Shown: one piece after another, positions 53,770-64,000 of the stretch
Position numbering within the stretch: position 1 is the stretch's first letter
Layout of the letters: each line of letters starts with the position of its first letter
From: Agarophyton chilense
Taxonomy: Eukaryota > Rhodophyta > Florideophyceae > Gracilariales > Gracilariaceae
Reading direction: 5' to 3'
Assembly: GCA_030374765.1 (NCBI GenBank)
Contig: JARGXX010000007.1
Span: 434,001 to 498,000, forward strand
Length of the DNA stretch: 64,000 bases
Position numbers and translations under genes: made by a program
The notes under the pieces: model-generated
Database searches by the model: none
What the model was told of the DNA's origin: nothing
The model's input: the letters and a program-made list of their open reading frames with translations, nothing else

Positions 53770-55986
53770 ATGGCTCCGAAGCGCAAATCGAGAAGCGAGA
53801 ACACTAGCGGGCGCGGTACAAAATCACGGCGGCATGGAGGGGATGCGGAGGGCGGAAGGGACAAGGGGCGTAGGCTCCAGGGCGCGAGTGGAGAGAAGGG
53901 AGGCGTGTGCCTGAGAGGTAGATCAAGGCAAGATGGTGGGGAAGGAGAGGCGAGTGGGGGCAAAGGAAAGGCTGATCGCGCAAAGGAGACGGTGACGGAG
54001 GAGAGTGCGGAGCAAATCACGTTGCGTACGGAGCAAATCACGTCGCGTGCGGAGCAAATCACGTCGCTTACCGGAGAGATGGTGCGGAGCGGCGATGGAA
54101 AACGGGATGGCGTGCGAAGCAACCGCACGCGTGTATCTAGAAGTGGATTGCGGGGGAGGCCGAGCAGAGCTCCAGGGAGGACAAGGAGAGGGGATGCATC
54201 CGAGCGGACTCTAAGTGCTGTACTCACGTCTTCAGCTGATGTGGAGCCGGCAAATCCATGCTCTGCACCTGAAGGAGGTGAAGAGATTCCGATTGAGAGG
54301 ACGAAGGGGCGTAAGGAGGGAGAGAGAATGATCGGAGAACGTGGATCCCGCCTCAGATGCGTTGAAGAAGCAGGGGCATCGTTTACGGGTATGAGGGAAG
54401 AGGACGGTGATAATGAGATACAGAAAGGGAGAATAGAGAGTAGCCGTGGTGGGGAGGGTAGAATAGGTGGACCCAGTAGTGGTCTAATCGCGGGCGCAAG
54501 AGTCGTTCGAGAGAGAACAGAAGGAGAGAGTGTTGGAGTTACCGCGCGGGAACAGGCGGAAAGATGGGAGGGGGCGAACTTGGATTACGTGGAAGAAAGG
54601 AGAGAGCGTGCAAGGGAAAGAATGGGGAGTGTTCGAGATACAGGAAGAAGAGCGATAGACGAAAGGGAAAGCAGAGAAGGGCATGTGAGTGAGGGGGGGA
54701 GAAGGGGGTTTGCTGGAGGGAGAACACGTGGTTCAGGGGAGGAAGGCGATGGAAGAGCAGTAGTTCTTTCTCATCAGGGAGAAGATGTCGAGCGTTTGCC
54801 ACCGAGGAGAGGGGTGGGTTTGGGAGTTGAAGGGTTTGAGGTGAACGCAAGGCGAAGGACGCCGGAAGGTATGCGAGTAAGGAGAAACATTGTATTCACA
54901 AGGAATAATGATAACGGGGAGAATGCGAATTTAAATGTGGTGGAGAACGCCGTCCGTATAGTGGAAGATGAAGCAAATGATGATGACATAGGTTTGTTGC
55001 CGCGGTCGATGCTAATTGAGAAGATGAATGTGTTGAAGGGACAAATGGGACGTATGAAGGAAGACAGCTACAGTGTGATGGTGAGTTTGAAAATGACCCA
55101 AACGGAGCTGGATCGGGCGAGGGAGGAAATGAAGCAGCAGAATGTACTGATTGAGAGTTTGAGGGAGGCGTCGAAAGGTAGAATCGCTGGGGAAGGGAGG
55201 GGAGAGGGAGGCGTGACGCGGCCACGAAAGTATGACATTGGAGTGCAGGAATGCTTTTATGGATTTGCACGTCGTGTGTATGATAGGATTCTTCATTATG
55301 CAAAACTGGAGGCATCGGAACTTTGTTTCGACACCAAGAATGTGGGTCGAAGCTGGAAGAATAGAAGTGAGGAGGTTGGGGAGAGTAGGGACGAAAGTAT
55401 GTTTGTGGTGGGAGAGAAGGAAATGGTTCTGCGATGTCCAATTGAGGTTGCATATGAGATGAGACCGTATACGCCATCGACAGAGGGCGGGAGCCATTTG
55501 TTGTTGAAGCACGTGGTAGAGACTGAGTTAATGGGAGAGAAATGGGAGTCGATAAGGGAAGCGGGGAGGAGAGAGGAGTGCGTGGAAAATGTAAGTGCGG
55601 ATAGATGCTTGAGACAGAGGATGAAGCAGACATTGAGCGATGTGGTTGGGGTGCATAAGCGAGCAGCGCGTGATAAGCTGTTTTCCATGCTTGGATATGA
55701 TTTGATCGCGAAACGAGCTAAGGTGACTGAAGGGACGGAGCTTTGGGTGGAGTTGAAGAAGCAGATTGACGAGGCGCAGGAGAAGTTGATGGGGTCGGGG
55801 GAGGATGGGAGAGGTAAGCTGTGTGCGTGGAGAACGAGTGCGATTGAAGATATTACTTATTCTGGATCGAAGGTGTCTGAGAACTTGGAGGACTTTGGTG
55901 AGGCAGATGTGTATTTTCGAAATCAGGTGTCAATGAAAGTGTTGGAGGAGTTTATGGGCTACGCGGTAGAGAGTCACAGAAATTGA
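53770..55986 (+). CDS. Large unknown protein with basic N-terminus and coiled coil
   Basis: ATG 53770 lies in a strong context (TCAACCATGGCTCC) and starts with a basic MAPKRKSR. The first ~360 residues are Gly/Arg/Glu-rich and disordered, with a 21-bp tandem repeat at 54008-54075 giving three copies of EQIT(L/S)R. Then follow a coiled coil (about 55015-55180, LIEKMNVLKGQMGRMKED ... LDRAREEMKQQ) and a well-folded C-terminal part (ECFYGFARRVYDRILHYAKL, DVVGVHKRAARDKLFSML). The frame meets a TGA at 55984-55986 and continues open to 56412. No family recognised. Its place after the methyltransferase-SET gene and before the transposase suggests an element-specific protein. Confidence 0.65.
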   Translation: MAPKRKSRSENTSGRGTKSRRHGGDAEGGRDKGRRLQGASGEKGGVCLRGRSRQDGGEGEASGGKGKADRAKETVTEESAEQITLRTEQITSRAEQITSLTGEMVRSGDGKRDGVRSNRTRVSRSGLRGRPSRAPGRTRRGDASERTLSAVLTSSADVEPANPCSAPEGGEEIPIERTKGRKEGERMIGERGSRLRCVEEAGASFTGMREEDGDNEIQKGRIESSRGGEGRIGGPSSGLIAGARVVRERTEGESVGVTAREQAERWEGANLDYVEERRERARERMGSVRDTGRRAIDERESREGHVSEGGRRGFAGGRTRGSGEEGDGRAVVLSHQGEDVERLPPRRGVGLGVEGFEVNARRRTPEGMRVRRNIVFTRNNDNGENANLNVVENAVRIVEDEANDDDIGLLPRSMLIEKMNVLKGQMGRMKEDSYSVMVSLKMTQTELDRAREEMKQQNVLIESLREASKGRIAGEGRGEGGVTRPRKYDIGVQECFYGFARRVYDRILHYAKLEASELCFDTKNVGRSWKNRSEEVGESRDESMFVVGEKEMVLRCPIEVAYEMRPYTPSTEGGSHLLLKHVVETELMGEKWESIREAGRREECVENVSADRCLRQRMKQTLSDVVGVHKRAARDKLFSMLGYDLIAKRAKVTEGTELWVELKKQIDEAQEKLMGSGEDGRGKLCAWRTSAIEDITYSGSKVSENLEDFGEADVYFRNQVSMKVLEEFMGYAVESHRN

Positions 55987-56412
55987 GAAAGGCAGTATGT
56001 GGATGGGACGGTGCTGCATCTTGCGCAACTTGATGCATGGATTGGATGTGTGGAGACAACGATGGATAGAGACGTTGGGCGGGGAGGCCAAAGGCAACTT
56101 TTGTTCTCGACGCTGTTTGGGAGGTTTCTGCGACTGGCTGTTGAGGACATATTGAGGGTTGCCTGGAACATGGTGAAGGATGAGTATGCTGAGGAGTTTG
56201 AGAATGATGGATTCTGTGGAGGGAATCTTAGAGAGGTGAGTGGGAATAAGGAGAGAATCGCGACGGTTGGGCTATGGATACCGTCGAGAGAGAAAATCTA
56301 TCTGGCGATGAGGGAGGAGTTTTTCATGGAGAATCTCACGAGAAGACTTGGAGCGGTGTTAGATTGCTATATAGCGTCATGTGGACCAGAAGAACCACGG
56401 TCCAAGCGCTGA
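55987..56412 (+). CDS. In-frame continuation of the large unknown protein
   Basis: About 141 more codons in the same frame beyond the TGA at 55984, with the same protein-like texture (DGTVLHLAQLDAWIGCVET, LAVEDILRVAWNMVKDEY). No new start codon is needed, so the TGA is most simply a nonsense change or a read-through site in one gene of about 880 codons. Confidence 0.5.
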   Translation, partial: ERQYVDGTVLHLAQLDAWIGCVETTMDRDVGRGGQRQLLFSTLFGRFLRLAVEDILRVAWNMVKDEYAEEFENDGFCGGNLREVSGNKERIATVGLWIPSREKIYLAMREEFFMENLTRRLGAVLDCYIASCGPEEPRSKR

Positions 56413-56532
56413 GCGTTGGGGAATAGGCAAGGAGTGGGAGAGTGATAAGGTACGGGGGGATAAGGGGGTAAGGAGGTGGAGCAAGATGGGGGTCGGCTAT
56501 GGAAGAAAAGCAGCGGTGACTATTTTGTTGGA

Positions 56533-59500
56533 TCATGTGCCTTGGGAGGTATTATTGTGGGTGCCACCCAGTGGTGGTGTTGTGCCACCAGTGGTGGTGT
56601 TGGAGAAGTAGGGCTGGGCAGTTGGGTCTCGGTAGAATCTGTTGAGGTAAAATCGATGGAAGCGCCAGTGCAATCGAGGGGTGAAGGGGGGTGCGGGGTA
56701 GTTTTGGCGAAGTACATGAACGGGGCCAAGAATGGAAGACGATGGTACGAGGCCGAACCAGGGGGAGACGTTGTCGGAGTTGGAAGTGTTTGAGATAGGA
56801 AGGGGGTGGGCGGTGTGGTTTTGTTCGTCGTCTGTTGCCCATCGGAGGCAGATGCAATTGAGAGAGACATCGACTTGATCCTGGGGTGGAACGAGTTCGA
56901 GGAACTGAACGAAGGCGAACTCGTTATGAGTGGAAGGGGAAGAAGGGGTAGTGAAGCGAAGAAGAGAGTTGAGCTTGCAGACCCAGGCGGTGGAAATGGG
57001 GTTGGAGAAGCTGGAACCGGCAACGAGGATGTGGGAGAACTTTGGGGTTTTAGAGGGACTGAAGGAGGGAGCAGCGAAGATACGTTGAATGAGTGGGAGA
57101 GGGGGATCTTTGACGGCGAGCTCGTTTCGATCGGCGATGTAGTCGTCTAGGGTTGGGGTGAAGCCGCCGACGACGTATGCGGAATTGACGATTGTGAGAC
57201 GGGTTTGGCGGAGAGTGGGGGAGTCCTGGTTGAGAGCTAGTGTTTCGAGTGTGAGTGTGACGAAGGAGGGGAGTGCGAGGGTTCCAATCTGTGAGATGAT
57301 GGCGATAGTGTCTGGGGAGAAGAGCTCCTGAAGGGAAGAGATTGTTGAGTGGGGGTTTGCTCGAAGGAATTTGTGAGCGGTGATGAGATCGGAAAAGGAG
57401 GTGTGCTTGCCATCACGGACGAAACCTGTTTTGCGGGCTTGGAAGGGAGGAGGAGGGGCATGGGAGGATGAGGTGACGGAAGGATCAGCGGAGAGAGAAA
57501 TCCAATTGTTGACGGCATTGGAGCGTTCGATGGCACGGATGGTTTCGTTGTGCGCGGTGGGTCTGCGCTTGGAGGTTCGGGAGTAATGTGCTTTGAAGAG
57601 GGTATGGATTTGTTCGAAGATGCCTGCATCGTTGAAGTGGAGACCCCCAAAGCGTCGAATGTCCTCAACGATGTGATCGAGGAGGTGGAATTTGAGAGTG
57701 CCAAGGTTGGAGGTATGGTATGGACCGAGAACATCGACAGCTCTGTGCTTGAAAGAATGGATTTGGGAGGCGAGTTTGGCAAGACGAGAAGTGGTCCATT
57801 CGGGGACGGAGTTGTAGCACATGGAGGTGAGGAGGAGGTCTGTGTACTTGGAGAAGACGGTTGTGATGGGAGCGGAATTGGCTTCGTCACAGCAGCGGTC
57901 GAAGAAGGCGCCGATGAAGGGGAAGACCATGTCGAGGGCGCGGTAGTCTTTTGCTTCTAGCATGCCGCGGACGCCGTCAGTTGTGAAGAAGCCGTTGAGG
58001 GACTGCCCGCTTTCGGAAGTAGAGAAGTCGATGTGGAGGCCGGTAGCTGGGGAATGATTTTCGATGGCGGTGAGGATGAAGTTGGAGTGCTTGAGGATGG
58101 AGGTGCGGACGGAGTGGAAGGAACGGCGGGAGTTTGTGGAGCTGATGGTGGTGAAGAGGTGTTCTGATCTGAGACGTTCGATGGCGGCGAGCTTGATGAG
58201 TTTGGAAACGCCGAGGTGGAAGTTGTGGAGGGGTTCGAAGTCGAAGATGTTGTATGGGGTGAGGAGGGGGGTGATGTTGAAAAGGGGGTAAGACTCGAAG
58301 AGGGAGGGGTATTTTGCGAGGGAGAGGGAGTGGAGTGCTTGGAGAGCTTGTTCCTTGAAGTTGCGCGAGACTCTTGGCTTGCGGGCGAGGAGAGCTGCTG
58401 CTTCGGAGTCCTTGAGGAGGGAGAAGTGTTTGTTGCGGGCTGCAAGGGTGAGGGGAAGAGATCGAGGGGGATGGGCGTGAGAGTGTTGGTGGAGTTGTGA
58501 GCGAGCGACAGAGCATCTGTGGCAGGGGTGCTGGGGGCGGGTGGCGTGGGAGATGGCGAGAATATTCTTTGCCTCGGGAATGTCTGCGCAGTAGCTGGCG
58601 ATGATGGGGTGGCATTGACGAAGAACGCCGTCTGCGTCGCGGAAGGGGAAACCGGGGAGGGCGGAAGAGATGAGAGTTTGAAGGAGGAGGAGATGGTCTG
58701 CTGTATGAGTTCCATTTTTGTTTGGCGGGGGATGGAGGAGGAATGAGTGATGATATCTGCATCTGGAGAAGGAGTGATTGGGGTGAAGGAGGTGGGAAGA
58801 TAGCCGAGGAGTGTGAGATTGTCGGAGATGCATTTGCGGCGAAAGGAGTCGGAGAAGTTGAGAAGGGTGATGTGGAGGGGGTAGGAGGTGATGGAAGAAG
58901 ATTTGAGAGAAGTAGAGGACTTGTCGGAGTAGATTTGGACGAGGCCGATGAAGGAGTCGATACCGGTGGAGTGAGGGAGATGCCAGACGATGTTATCTTT
59001 TGTGGACTGCATGATGGCGGTCTTGAGTGCGGGGACGACTTTTGAGCCGAGGGTGGCTGCCATGGGGTGTGGGAAGGCGGGGGAGCCGGAGGCGGATGTT
59101 TGGGAGATGGGGTGGAAAAAGGTGTTCTTGAAGTGTGCGAGGGCGAGCTGTTGTTTGAGGACATGGATTGCGTCTTTCTGGAAGAGGGTTGCGGAGAAGC
59201 GTTTGTGGGGATCGAAGATGGTGGAGGGGGCGAAACCAATGGACCTGATTCTCTGGTGGAAGAGGTCTGCCTGGAGCTCGAGGCATTGCTTTGCGGAGGA
59301 GACTGAGATCCGGAATGTTGATTCGGAGAAGTGGGGATCATTAAGGAGAGTGATGAGTTCGTCAGTCTTTCGTTGTCCAAGCTTGGAGGCGATGGAGGAG
59401 ATGTAGAGGACCATTTTCTCCAGGTGGGGGTTGTCGAGGGGGGGGAGTGGAAGGAGGGAGGGGGGAGAGAGCGAGAGAGGAGGGGGAACCGAGAGGGGCA

Positions 59501-59921
59501 GTGGCGACGTGGATGGCGTCCTGGGTGTGGAGGGAGAGAGAGAGCTGGTCTTGGAGCTAGGAGTCATGTTGTGCGAGAGGGACGTTGTCGGAAGGGCGAT
59601 GTGAGGGAGGAGGATGAGGGGGGAGTTGTGAGGTGGACTTGTGGCGTTATGTGCGGGGGGGGAAGTTGGGTTCATTTCCGCCAGTGGAGAGGAAGCGCTT
59701 GTTGGCGGAGAGGCGATGAGGGCACCTTCTCTGGTGCCGCTGGAGGGCGGGGATTTCTCGGGGGAAGAAGGAGCAACCGTTGAAGCAGCAGGAAGGCATG
59801 GTGGGTGGAGGAGAGGTGGTGGGAAAGAAGTTGGTAGGGGGCGTAGACGGAGAGAGAGTATGGCGCACACAGGGCACGTGACAGGGGAGGGCGGTGGAGA
59901 ATAATGTAGAATGCAAGGCAC
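56533..59921 (-). pseudogene. CMC/KDZ-like (Plavaka-like) DDE transposase, one frameshift
   Basis: Minus strand, start about 59921 (MPCILHYS). A Pro/Ser-rich N-terminus with CxxC-type spacing (PVTCPVCAI) is followed by LEKMVLYISSIASKLGQRKTD and FGLVQIYSDKSSTSL-type sequence (58,92x), where the Asp fits the first catalytic residue. Then come YPLHITLLNFSDSFRRK and LGYLPT. At about 58.69-58.75 kb the coding moves to another frame: GFPFRDADGVLRQCHPIIASYCADIPE, HPCHRCSV (about 58.51 kb), IFDFEPLHNFHLGVSKLIK (about 58.21 kb) and GTLKFHLLDHIVEDIRRFGG (about 57.67 kb). These landmarks match Plavaka-type transposases of the CMC/KDZ assemblage (CXXC region, LH-x-H-x-G helix, KFH...D-x-R-x-F-G). The single frameshift means this copy cannot move itself. 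It sits next to the right terminal repeat. Confidence 0.72.
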
Positions 59922-60117
59922 GTGAGGTCTGCCAGGTCGGGCTGCGATTCTATTGCGATTGATATGGATGGTACTAAATGTTCAATTTCTATTTTGAGGT
60001 CCATTTTGGGGCCGGTTGTTTGTACTAATCTGTCAATCTAGAGCGCACAAAGATTGAATCTGCTCCTGCACCACTTCTCTACTTTTACCTTTAAACTGCG
60101 GCGACAGAAAGATTCAC

Positions 60118-60316
60118 GCTAGTTTTACCTCCATCAGAACTAGAAAAACTGCAGATATGTGCTAGTTTTCCTTCCCATACAAACTAGCACTAATGAACGA
60201 ATGAAAATATTTTCGGAAATTAACAACTCCAAATTTGGATAAATTCACGGGTTTTTCGGTCATTTCAATTCGTCCTTTTCTGACCACTGAACTAGCATTC
60301 CGAGAACACTGACGCG
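60118..60316 (-). repeat. Right terminal inverted repeat and subterminal motifs
   Basis: Inverted GTGTTCTCGGAATGCTAGTT at about 60291-60311, with GCTAGTTTT/AACTAGC motifs at about 60118, 60137, 60158 and 60181. These are spaced copies of the same heptamer in both orientations, as expected for transposase-binding sites. Confidence 0.7.
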
Positions 60317-63300
60317 CTCCTTGCATATCATACATACTGCTTGATCGCCGGGAATCTATGTTTGAAGGAGAGCCTATGATACATGTGTTCTGCAAAAGGG
60401 GGTAAAACTGCTTACCGCTCAGGATCAAGACGTGAGATAATAATGAACCTGTAGTCTTTTTTCCCAACATCAAGTTGTCTCTAGACAAATCGGTATGTAA
60501 TCCGTATTTAGAGATACGGGGCATGAGATCCCCAACGGATGGACCATTAGGAGCAAATGTGGATAAGCGAATAGGCGACTTTCTCTTTGGAAACGCAGAA
60601 ATGTCACTTCGACGAGCTGCCGGCGGTGGTTGGGGCTCAAGATGCCCACTAAGCTTTGAATAGGTCTTGCCTATGTTTTCCATCACTGCAATTCCAGTTG
60701 CTCAAGGCAGTGGTAAGGTTCAATGGGTCTCGCGAAAGAATTTAGCGTTCCGGAGGTTCATGACACCCATTGCGAAAATGCGGAAACCTTCCAGGAAGGA
60801 GGCCCGTATCATCCTCGGCAATCAAGGAAGCATGACTCAAATTGTTATTTCTTCTATCTTTTGGCATCCATCCAGTGGTAAATGAAGGTGCATTAGCCGG
60901 AGCGATTGGCAAGATACTTGGTGTGAATATCCATGGAAGTCGACTTTCTGGAGCGTGTTTGATGGCATCATTCAACCCCTCAGAGAGACGACTCACTTGG
61001 GCTGGAGCTAAACTTGGTGCAATTCCACATGGATGAGTTCGAGAAACGAGACAGAAACATATATCGGGATCATTCAGAGCTCTACAGGCCCAGCATCCCC
61101 ACCACCCAGCGCTGGAAAATGCGTCGGTTTGTTCGTTACCCTCCTCAATTCCTCTAGTTAGACTTTCGTGCTGGTCTGGTGTTGAGTACACGTCCCAAGG
61201 GTTTGTCTCACGGGATACCGGACATCAACGCTTTGCCTTTGGACTTATGCTAAATCGCTTACCCAGCTTCTCTATCCGAGCAATCAGGCTAAGAATCATG
61301 CGTTGTAGTCGCTACCTGTGTGCCTCAGTTGGAAAGTGATGAAGCTCGTGATAGGCTGCTGGACGTTTGGATGTTTGCATTGTCGAGATAGAATGAAGTG
61401 ATTCCAGAAGGGAACGATGTAACTGTCGTGGAGGAGCTGATGACTCAGAATCTTGGATGATAGATGTTGACTTCTTTTCAGCCATGGAAAAGAGAATTCT
61501 GACTGAGAAATGCGTTTTTCGTTGTATGTATGGCTTCGCAGTTGAGTACGAGTAAATGATGCTTATCTGAGATGAAGCGTTGTGGCGATAGTTGGATGTA
61601 CATGAGTCGTTTCGTTTTCAAAATCATGACTGGACACGTCAACAGAGGTGGTTAAACATGGAAGACCCATGAATGTGGGCGGTTAAGCTGATTCGTGATA
61701 ATTTGTCGGGTATAGTGCATGGCTGTGGAGGGTGGATTTCATTTAAAGCGATTATGATTATAGAAGCTGAACACAGCGTTTCAGTTGGATTAACAAGTGC
61801 TGAAGTGATCTTTGAACGCTATGGATGGTGCTGTTGCGTTTCGATAAGCAAGGCTTCTTCTGGGTGTTCGAGAGCCGGGATATGGGTTGAAATTAGTGAA
61901 TATATATCGGAGTTGCCATTTGGTTGACCTGAAGCTGTCGTGCTCAAGTCTTTTTGATGAGGTGAAAACTGGTATGCGTCCGTTGCAGTAGTGTTTGTAG
62001 TATTTGGCATAATGGGCAATGCTCCAGAAGATGTAGAAGGTGAGTGTTCGGAACTATTACAAGTCGCGGCTACAAATGATGAGGAGACAGAAGGAGAGGT
62101 TGATAGCAATGGAAATGAAATGAGTTGAGATTGATGGGTGTTCAGCTGTGCTTGAGTCGGAGGTTGCAGCTGATGTGAGACAGAGAAAGATTTGGGCAGG
62201 CGCATTGACTGCCAGTCTTTAGTTTTGTTGGAAAGGCGGTTTTAATTTGTCATAGAAATGTCGCAGAGTGGAAAAAGATGAAATTGAATGAAGCAGAAAA
62301 ACAAAATAGGCTTTGGTAACAACCCTTGGTTTGGAGGATGAGTTTGTTGCACGCTACCAGTTTGGACGTTGCGGTCAAAGATAAGTAATAAAAAGTCTGC
62401 AAACGATGCTGTAACGACGTCGGGCAGAATCTGAGGGATGATGGGGGTACAGAGGTCGTTGACTGGATCCTCAACGTCGGTTCAAAGTAAGCCATGAACA
62501 CCCTTTGTCGAAAGCGATCAGAGAATGCTGTGGGTGTGGGGAAGCAGTCGGTGCGGGGATCCCAACAAAACGGCTTGTTGGATCGTTGGTTTCCGGAAGG
62601 TGGGTGCGTAGCTTGCAGCATTGGATACCTCCTGGGTGAAAGACCTGAGGGATAAAGGGAGAAAGAAGGAGGGGCGGCAGCGGAGCGGAGATGGCGATGG
62701 CAAGTTGCGGCCGCATTATGAGACACGAGCAACGCGGTAGACGTGTGGTCCATGGTGAGCTGGTGCTGAATGGTGACAAGGGTTGAGGAAGAGAGAGGAG
62801 AGGGGGCCGGGAAATGGGATGGATTGGGTTGGTGGTGGTAATAGTGATGGATTGAGCAGGGTTAAGCTGAGGGTAGCAGAGGGACGGATCGGTAGCGAGC
62901 AGTAGTAAGGAGAAAAAGGATGTGGCAAAGTTGTGTTGGAGTAACGGGTTGTAAGCGTTGAGAGGGAGATGACCGTGCGGGAAGAAGGAATGGTGCGGGC
63001 GGCGAAGAGTTTGGACGTTCAGGGAGCGCGAGAGGAGTGCAGACGTCCAGAGAAAGCCGTGGACGTAAGAAGTGATACCAGGCATCGATTCCGTTTTGAA
63101 AGAGCTGCACGCGAGCGCGCTTTTTCGGGCCTGCATGGCCAAAATGGACTACGTGCGCTCGGCAAGCGTGACACGCGTGGTCGTTAGTAACCTGAGACCC
63201 CCACCCTTTTCTTTTCACGGTGGACCTTATGCTCTCTGCTTCTTCTGCTACTCATCATCGCGAGGTATCTACCCAAGCTACTCTTCCTCCCTTGTCGCCT

Positions 63301-63410
63301 GCTTCCTTGCCTTTCGTCACACTCTTTCGTCGCGCTTGTCCAGGCCGTAGTTCTGTTTCTCACGCGCGTATCAAAGACTATGCATCCTAGAGGCTATTGG
63401 AAAAACACGC
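60317..63410. other. Right flank of the transposon, weak coding signals
   Basis: Minus-strand frames at 60742-61191 (about 149 codons) and 61819-62205 (128 codons, Ser/Thr/Gln/Pro-rich like a transcription-factor linker) have plausible composition, and 62471-63142 is long but Pro/Leu/Ser-rich and may be an artefact of GC bias. None matches a known family. They could be exons of one interrupted host gene whose end was displaced by the transposon. Nothing else is seen here. Confidence 0.35.
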
Positions 63411-64000
63411 TGTCTAGTATTCTACTATGTCGGGGAATCCGATGGGTTGGTTTTTCGCGAAATCGCGGTTGGAACTCATAAGTGAGTGTTATCATCAGCA
63501 TTGTGATATGAAACGGTATCCCGCATAGGATGCCTAGAGGCAGAATGTCTTAGTGGAACACGTGGTATCACGAGTGGAGTGGCTTGCAATGGCGCATGTA
63601 GTGGCGATCCACGTGGCTGGTTTTACTACCCTTTGTAGATGTAAGTCCATTAGGGACCATACCCATACAGTGGTTTGGCTAAGTGGCTGACCACTGGGTA
63701 TTATTTACGTATTATTTGGGCACTCACTCTGGCACACAGTATATAGTGTACCAGAGGTGAGCGCCGACTCCGAGTAAAGGAGACAACATAGGCATCATGA
63801 CTATTCTGTTCCTCGCTTAGGATTCCTTAACCGGAGATCCGGACGATCTATAATAGATATTAAGCCGCCAACCACTTCACGAGCCGTCTCGTACCTACGT
63901 TCCATCAACGTTTTACAGTTGCACTGTTCACCCTCGCTGGCGAGTAGTGGCCTTACACCGCACTTCTAGCTCGCTGGTGTTGTAGCTCTACCACCCCTTT
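63411..64000 (+). mobile_element. Gypsy LTR, cut by the window end
   Basis: From TGTCTAGTATTC onward the sequence follows the LTR at 13254-13920 in the same orientation for about 590 bp and is cut off by the window edge. It is either a solo LTR or the 5' LTR of a plus-strand gypsy element lying to the right. Confidence 0.85.

Larger units (their letters stand above)
41916..60315. mobile_element. Candidate ~18-kb DNA transposon carrying chromatin-modifier genes
   Basis: The left border has CGCGTC-TGTGTTCTCGGAATG (from 41916). The right border has its inverse (CATTCCGAGAACACTGACGCG, 60296-60315 plus one base). Several GCTAGTT(TT) motifs lie just inside each end (41955-42015 left; 60118-60190 and 60289 right). 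Inverted ends plus reiterated subterminal motifs are typical of CACTA/CMC-like transposons, whose transposase binds such repeats. A CMC/KDZ-like transposase gene lies at the right end. Another left-end copy at 39.10 kb means the element may instead start there (21 kb). I could not define a convincing target duplication. Cargo: ParB/2OG-dioxygenase, DNA methyltransferase-SET, ketopantoate-reductase-like, a membrane protein and unknowns. Confidence 0.6.

Noticed and set aside
54896-55633. A 245-codon minus-strand frame
   Set aside because: Antisense to the large plus-strand protein, which has the better start context and coiled coil.
58064-59045. Plus-strand Gly/Glu/Val-rich frames opposite the transposase
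   Set aside because: Mirror frames of the Pro/Ser-rich transposase coding strand; no domain.
39096-60315. Polinton or endogenised giant virus
   Set aside because: No capsid, packaging ATPase or B-family polymerase is seen; the inverted ends and a CMC/KDZ-like transposase explain the unit better.

Overview
The window is eukaryotic nuclear DNA dominated by mobile elements. The evidence is LTR retrotransposons of both the Ty1/copia and the Ty3/gypsy type, a Tc1/mariner transposon, a large DNA transposon, a chromodomain, a SET domain and a plant/algal-type ketopantoate-reductase-like gene. The long open frames show no obvious introns. A copia of the type seen in red algae and an intron-poor, repeat-rich layout fit a red alga or another alga. 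This is an inference; the species cannot be read from the sequence.

Layout. 0.4-1.1 kb: 3' part of a phosphatidylinositol 4-kinase gamma-like gene. 3.54-8.62 kb: a young, whole-looking Ty1/copia element (minus strand) with 268-bp LTRs and a GCGGT target duplication. 8.72-20.10 kb: a Ty3/gypsy chromovirus (minus strand) with ~667-bp LTRs, a plus-strand antisense reading frame at its 3' end, and a solo LTR inserted in its integrase. 20-32 kb: decayed sequence with a tRNA-like element, gypsy fragments and a diverged copy of the antisense ORF. 32.34-33.87 kb: an apparently intact Tc1/mariner element. 33.9-39.1 kb: little apart from a copia fossil.

39.1-60.3 kb is the most unusual part. It is bounded by inverted terminal repeats of about 30 bp with GCTAGTT subterminal repeats, and it has two left ends (39.10 and 41.92 kb). 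At the right it carries a CMC/KDZ-like (Plavaka-like) DDE transposase with one frameshift. Inside are a gene fusing a ParB-like domain to a 2-oxoglutarate/Fe(II)-dioxygenase-like domain (minus), a divergently transcribed gene with a beta-class DNA amino-methyltransferase fused to a SET domain (plus), a ketopantoate-reductase-like cargo gene, a membrane protein and several unknowns. The two chromatin-modifier genes face away from each other across 0.9 kb containing four long hairpins built from the 12-bp palindrome TGTCGGCCGACA. I read this as a candidate large DNA transposon that carries its own DNA-modification, histone-methylation and possibly DNA-demodification enzymes.

Several non-retroviral genes here keep one reading frame over long distances but hold isolated in-frame stops, with hardly any frameshift. 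All these stops are one C-to-T (or G-to-A) step from CAA, CAG, CGA or TGG. This points to point-mutation decay without indels, or to read-through; sequence alone cannot separate the two.

60.3-63.4 kb is flanking DNA with only weak coding signals. The window ends inside another gypsy LTR.
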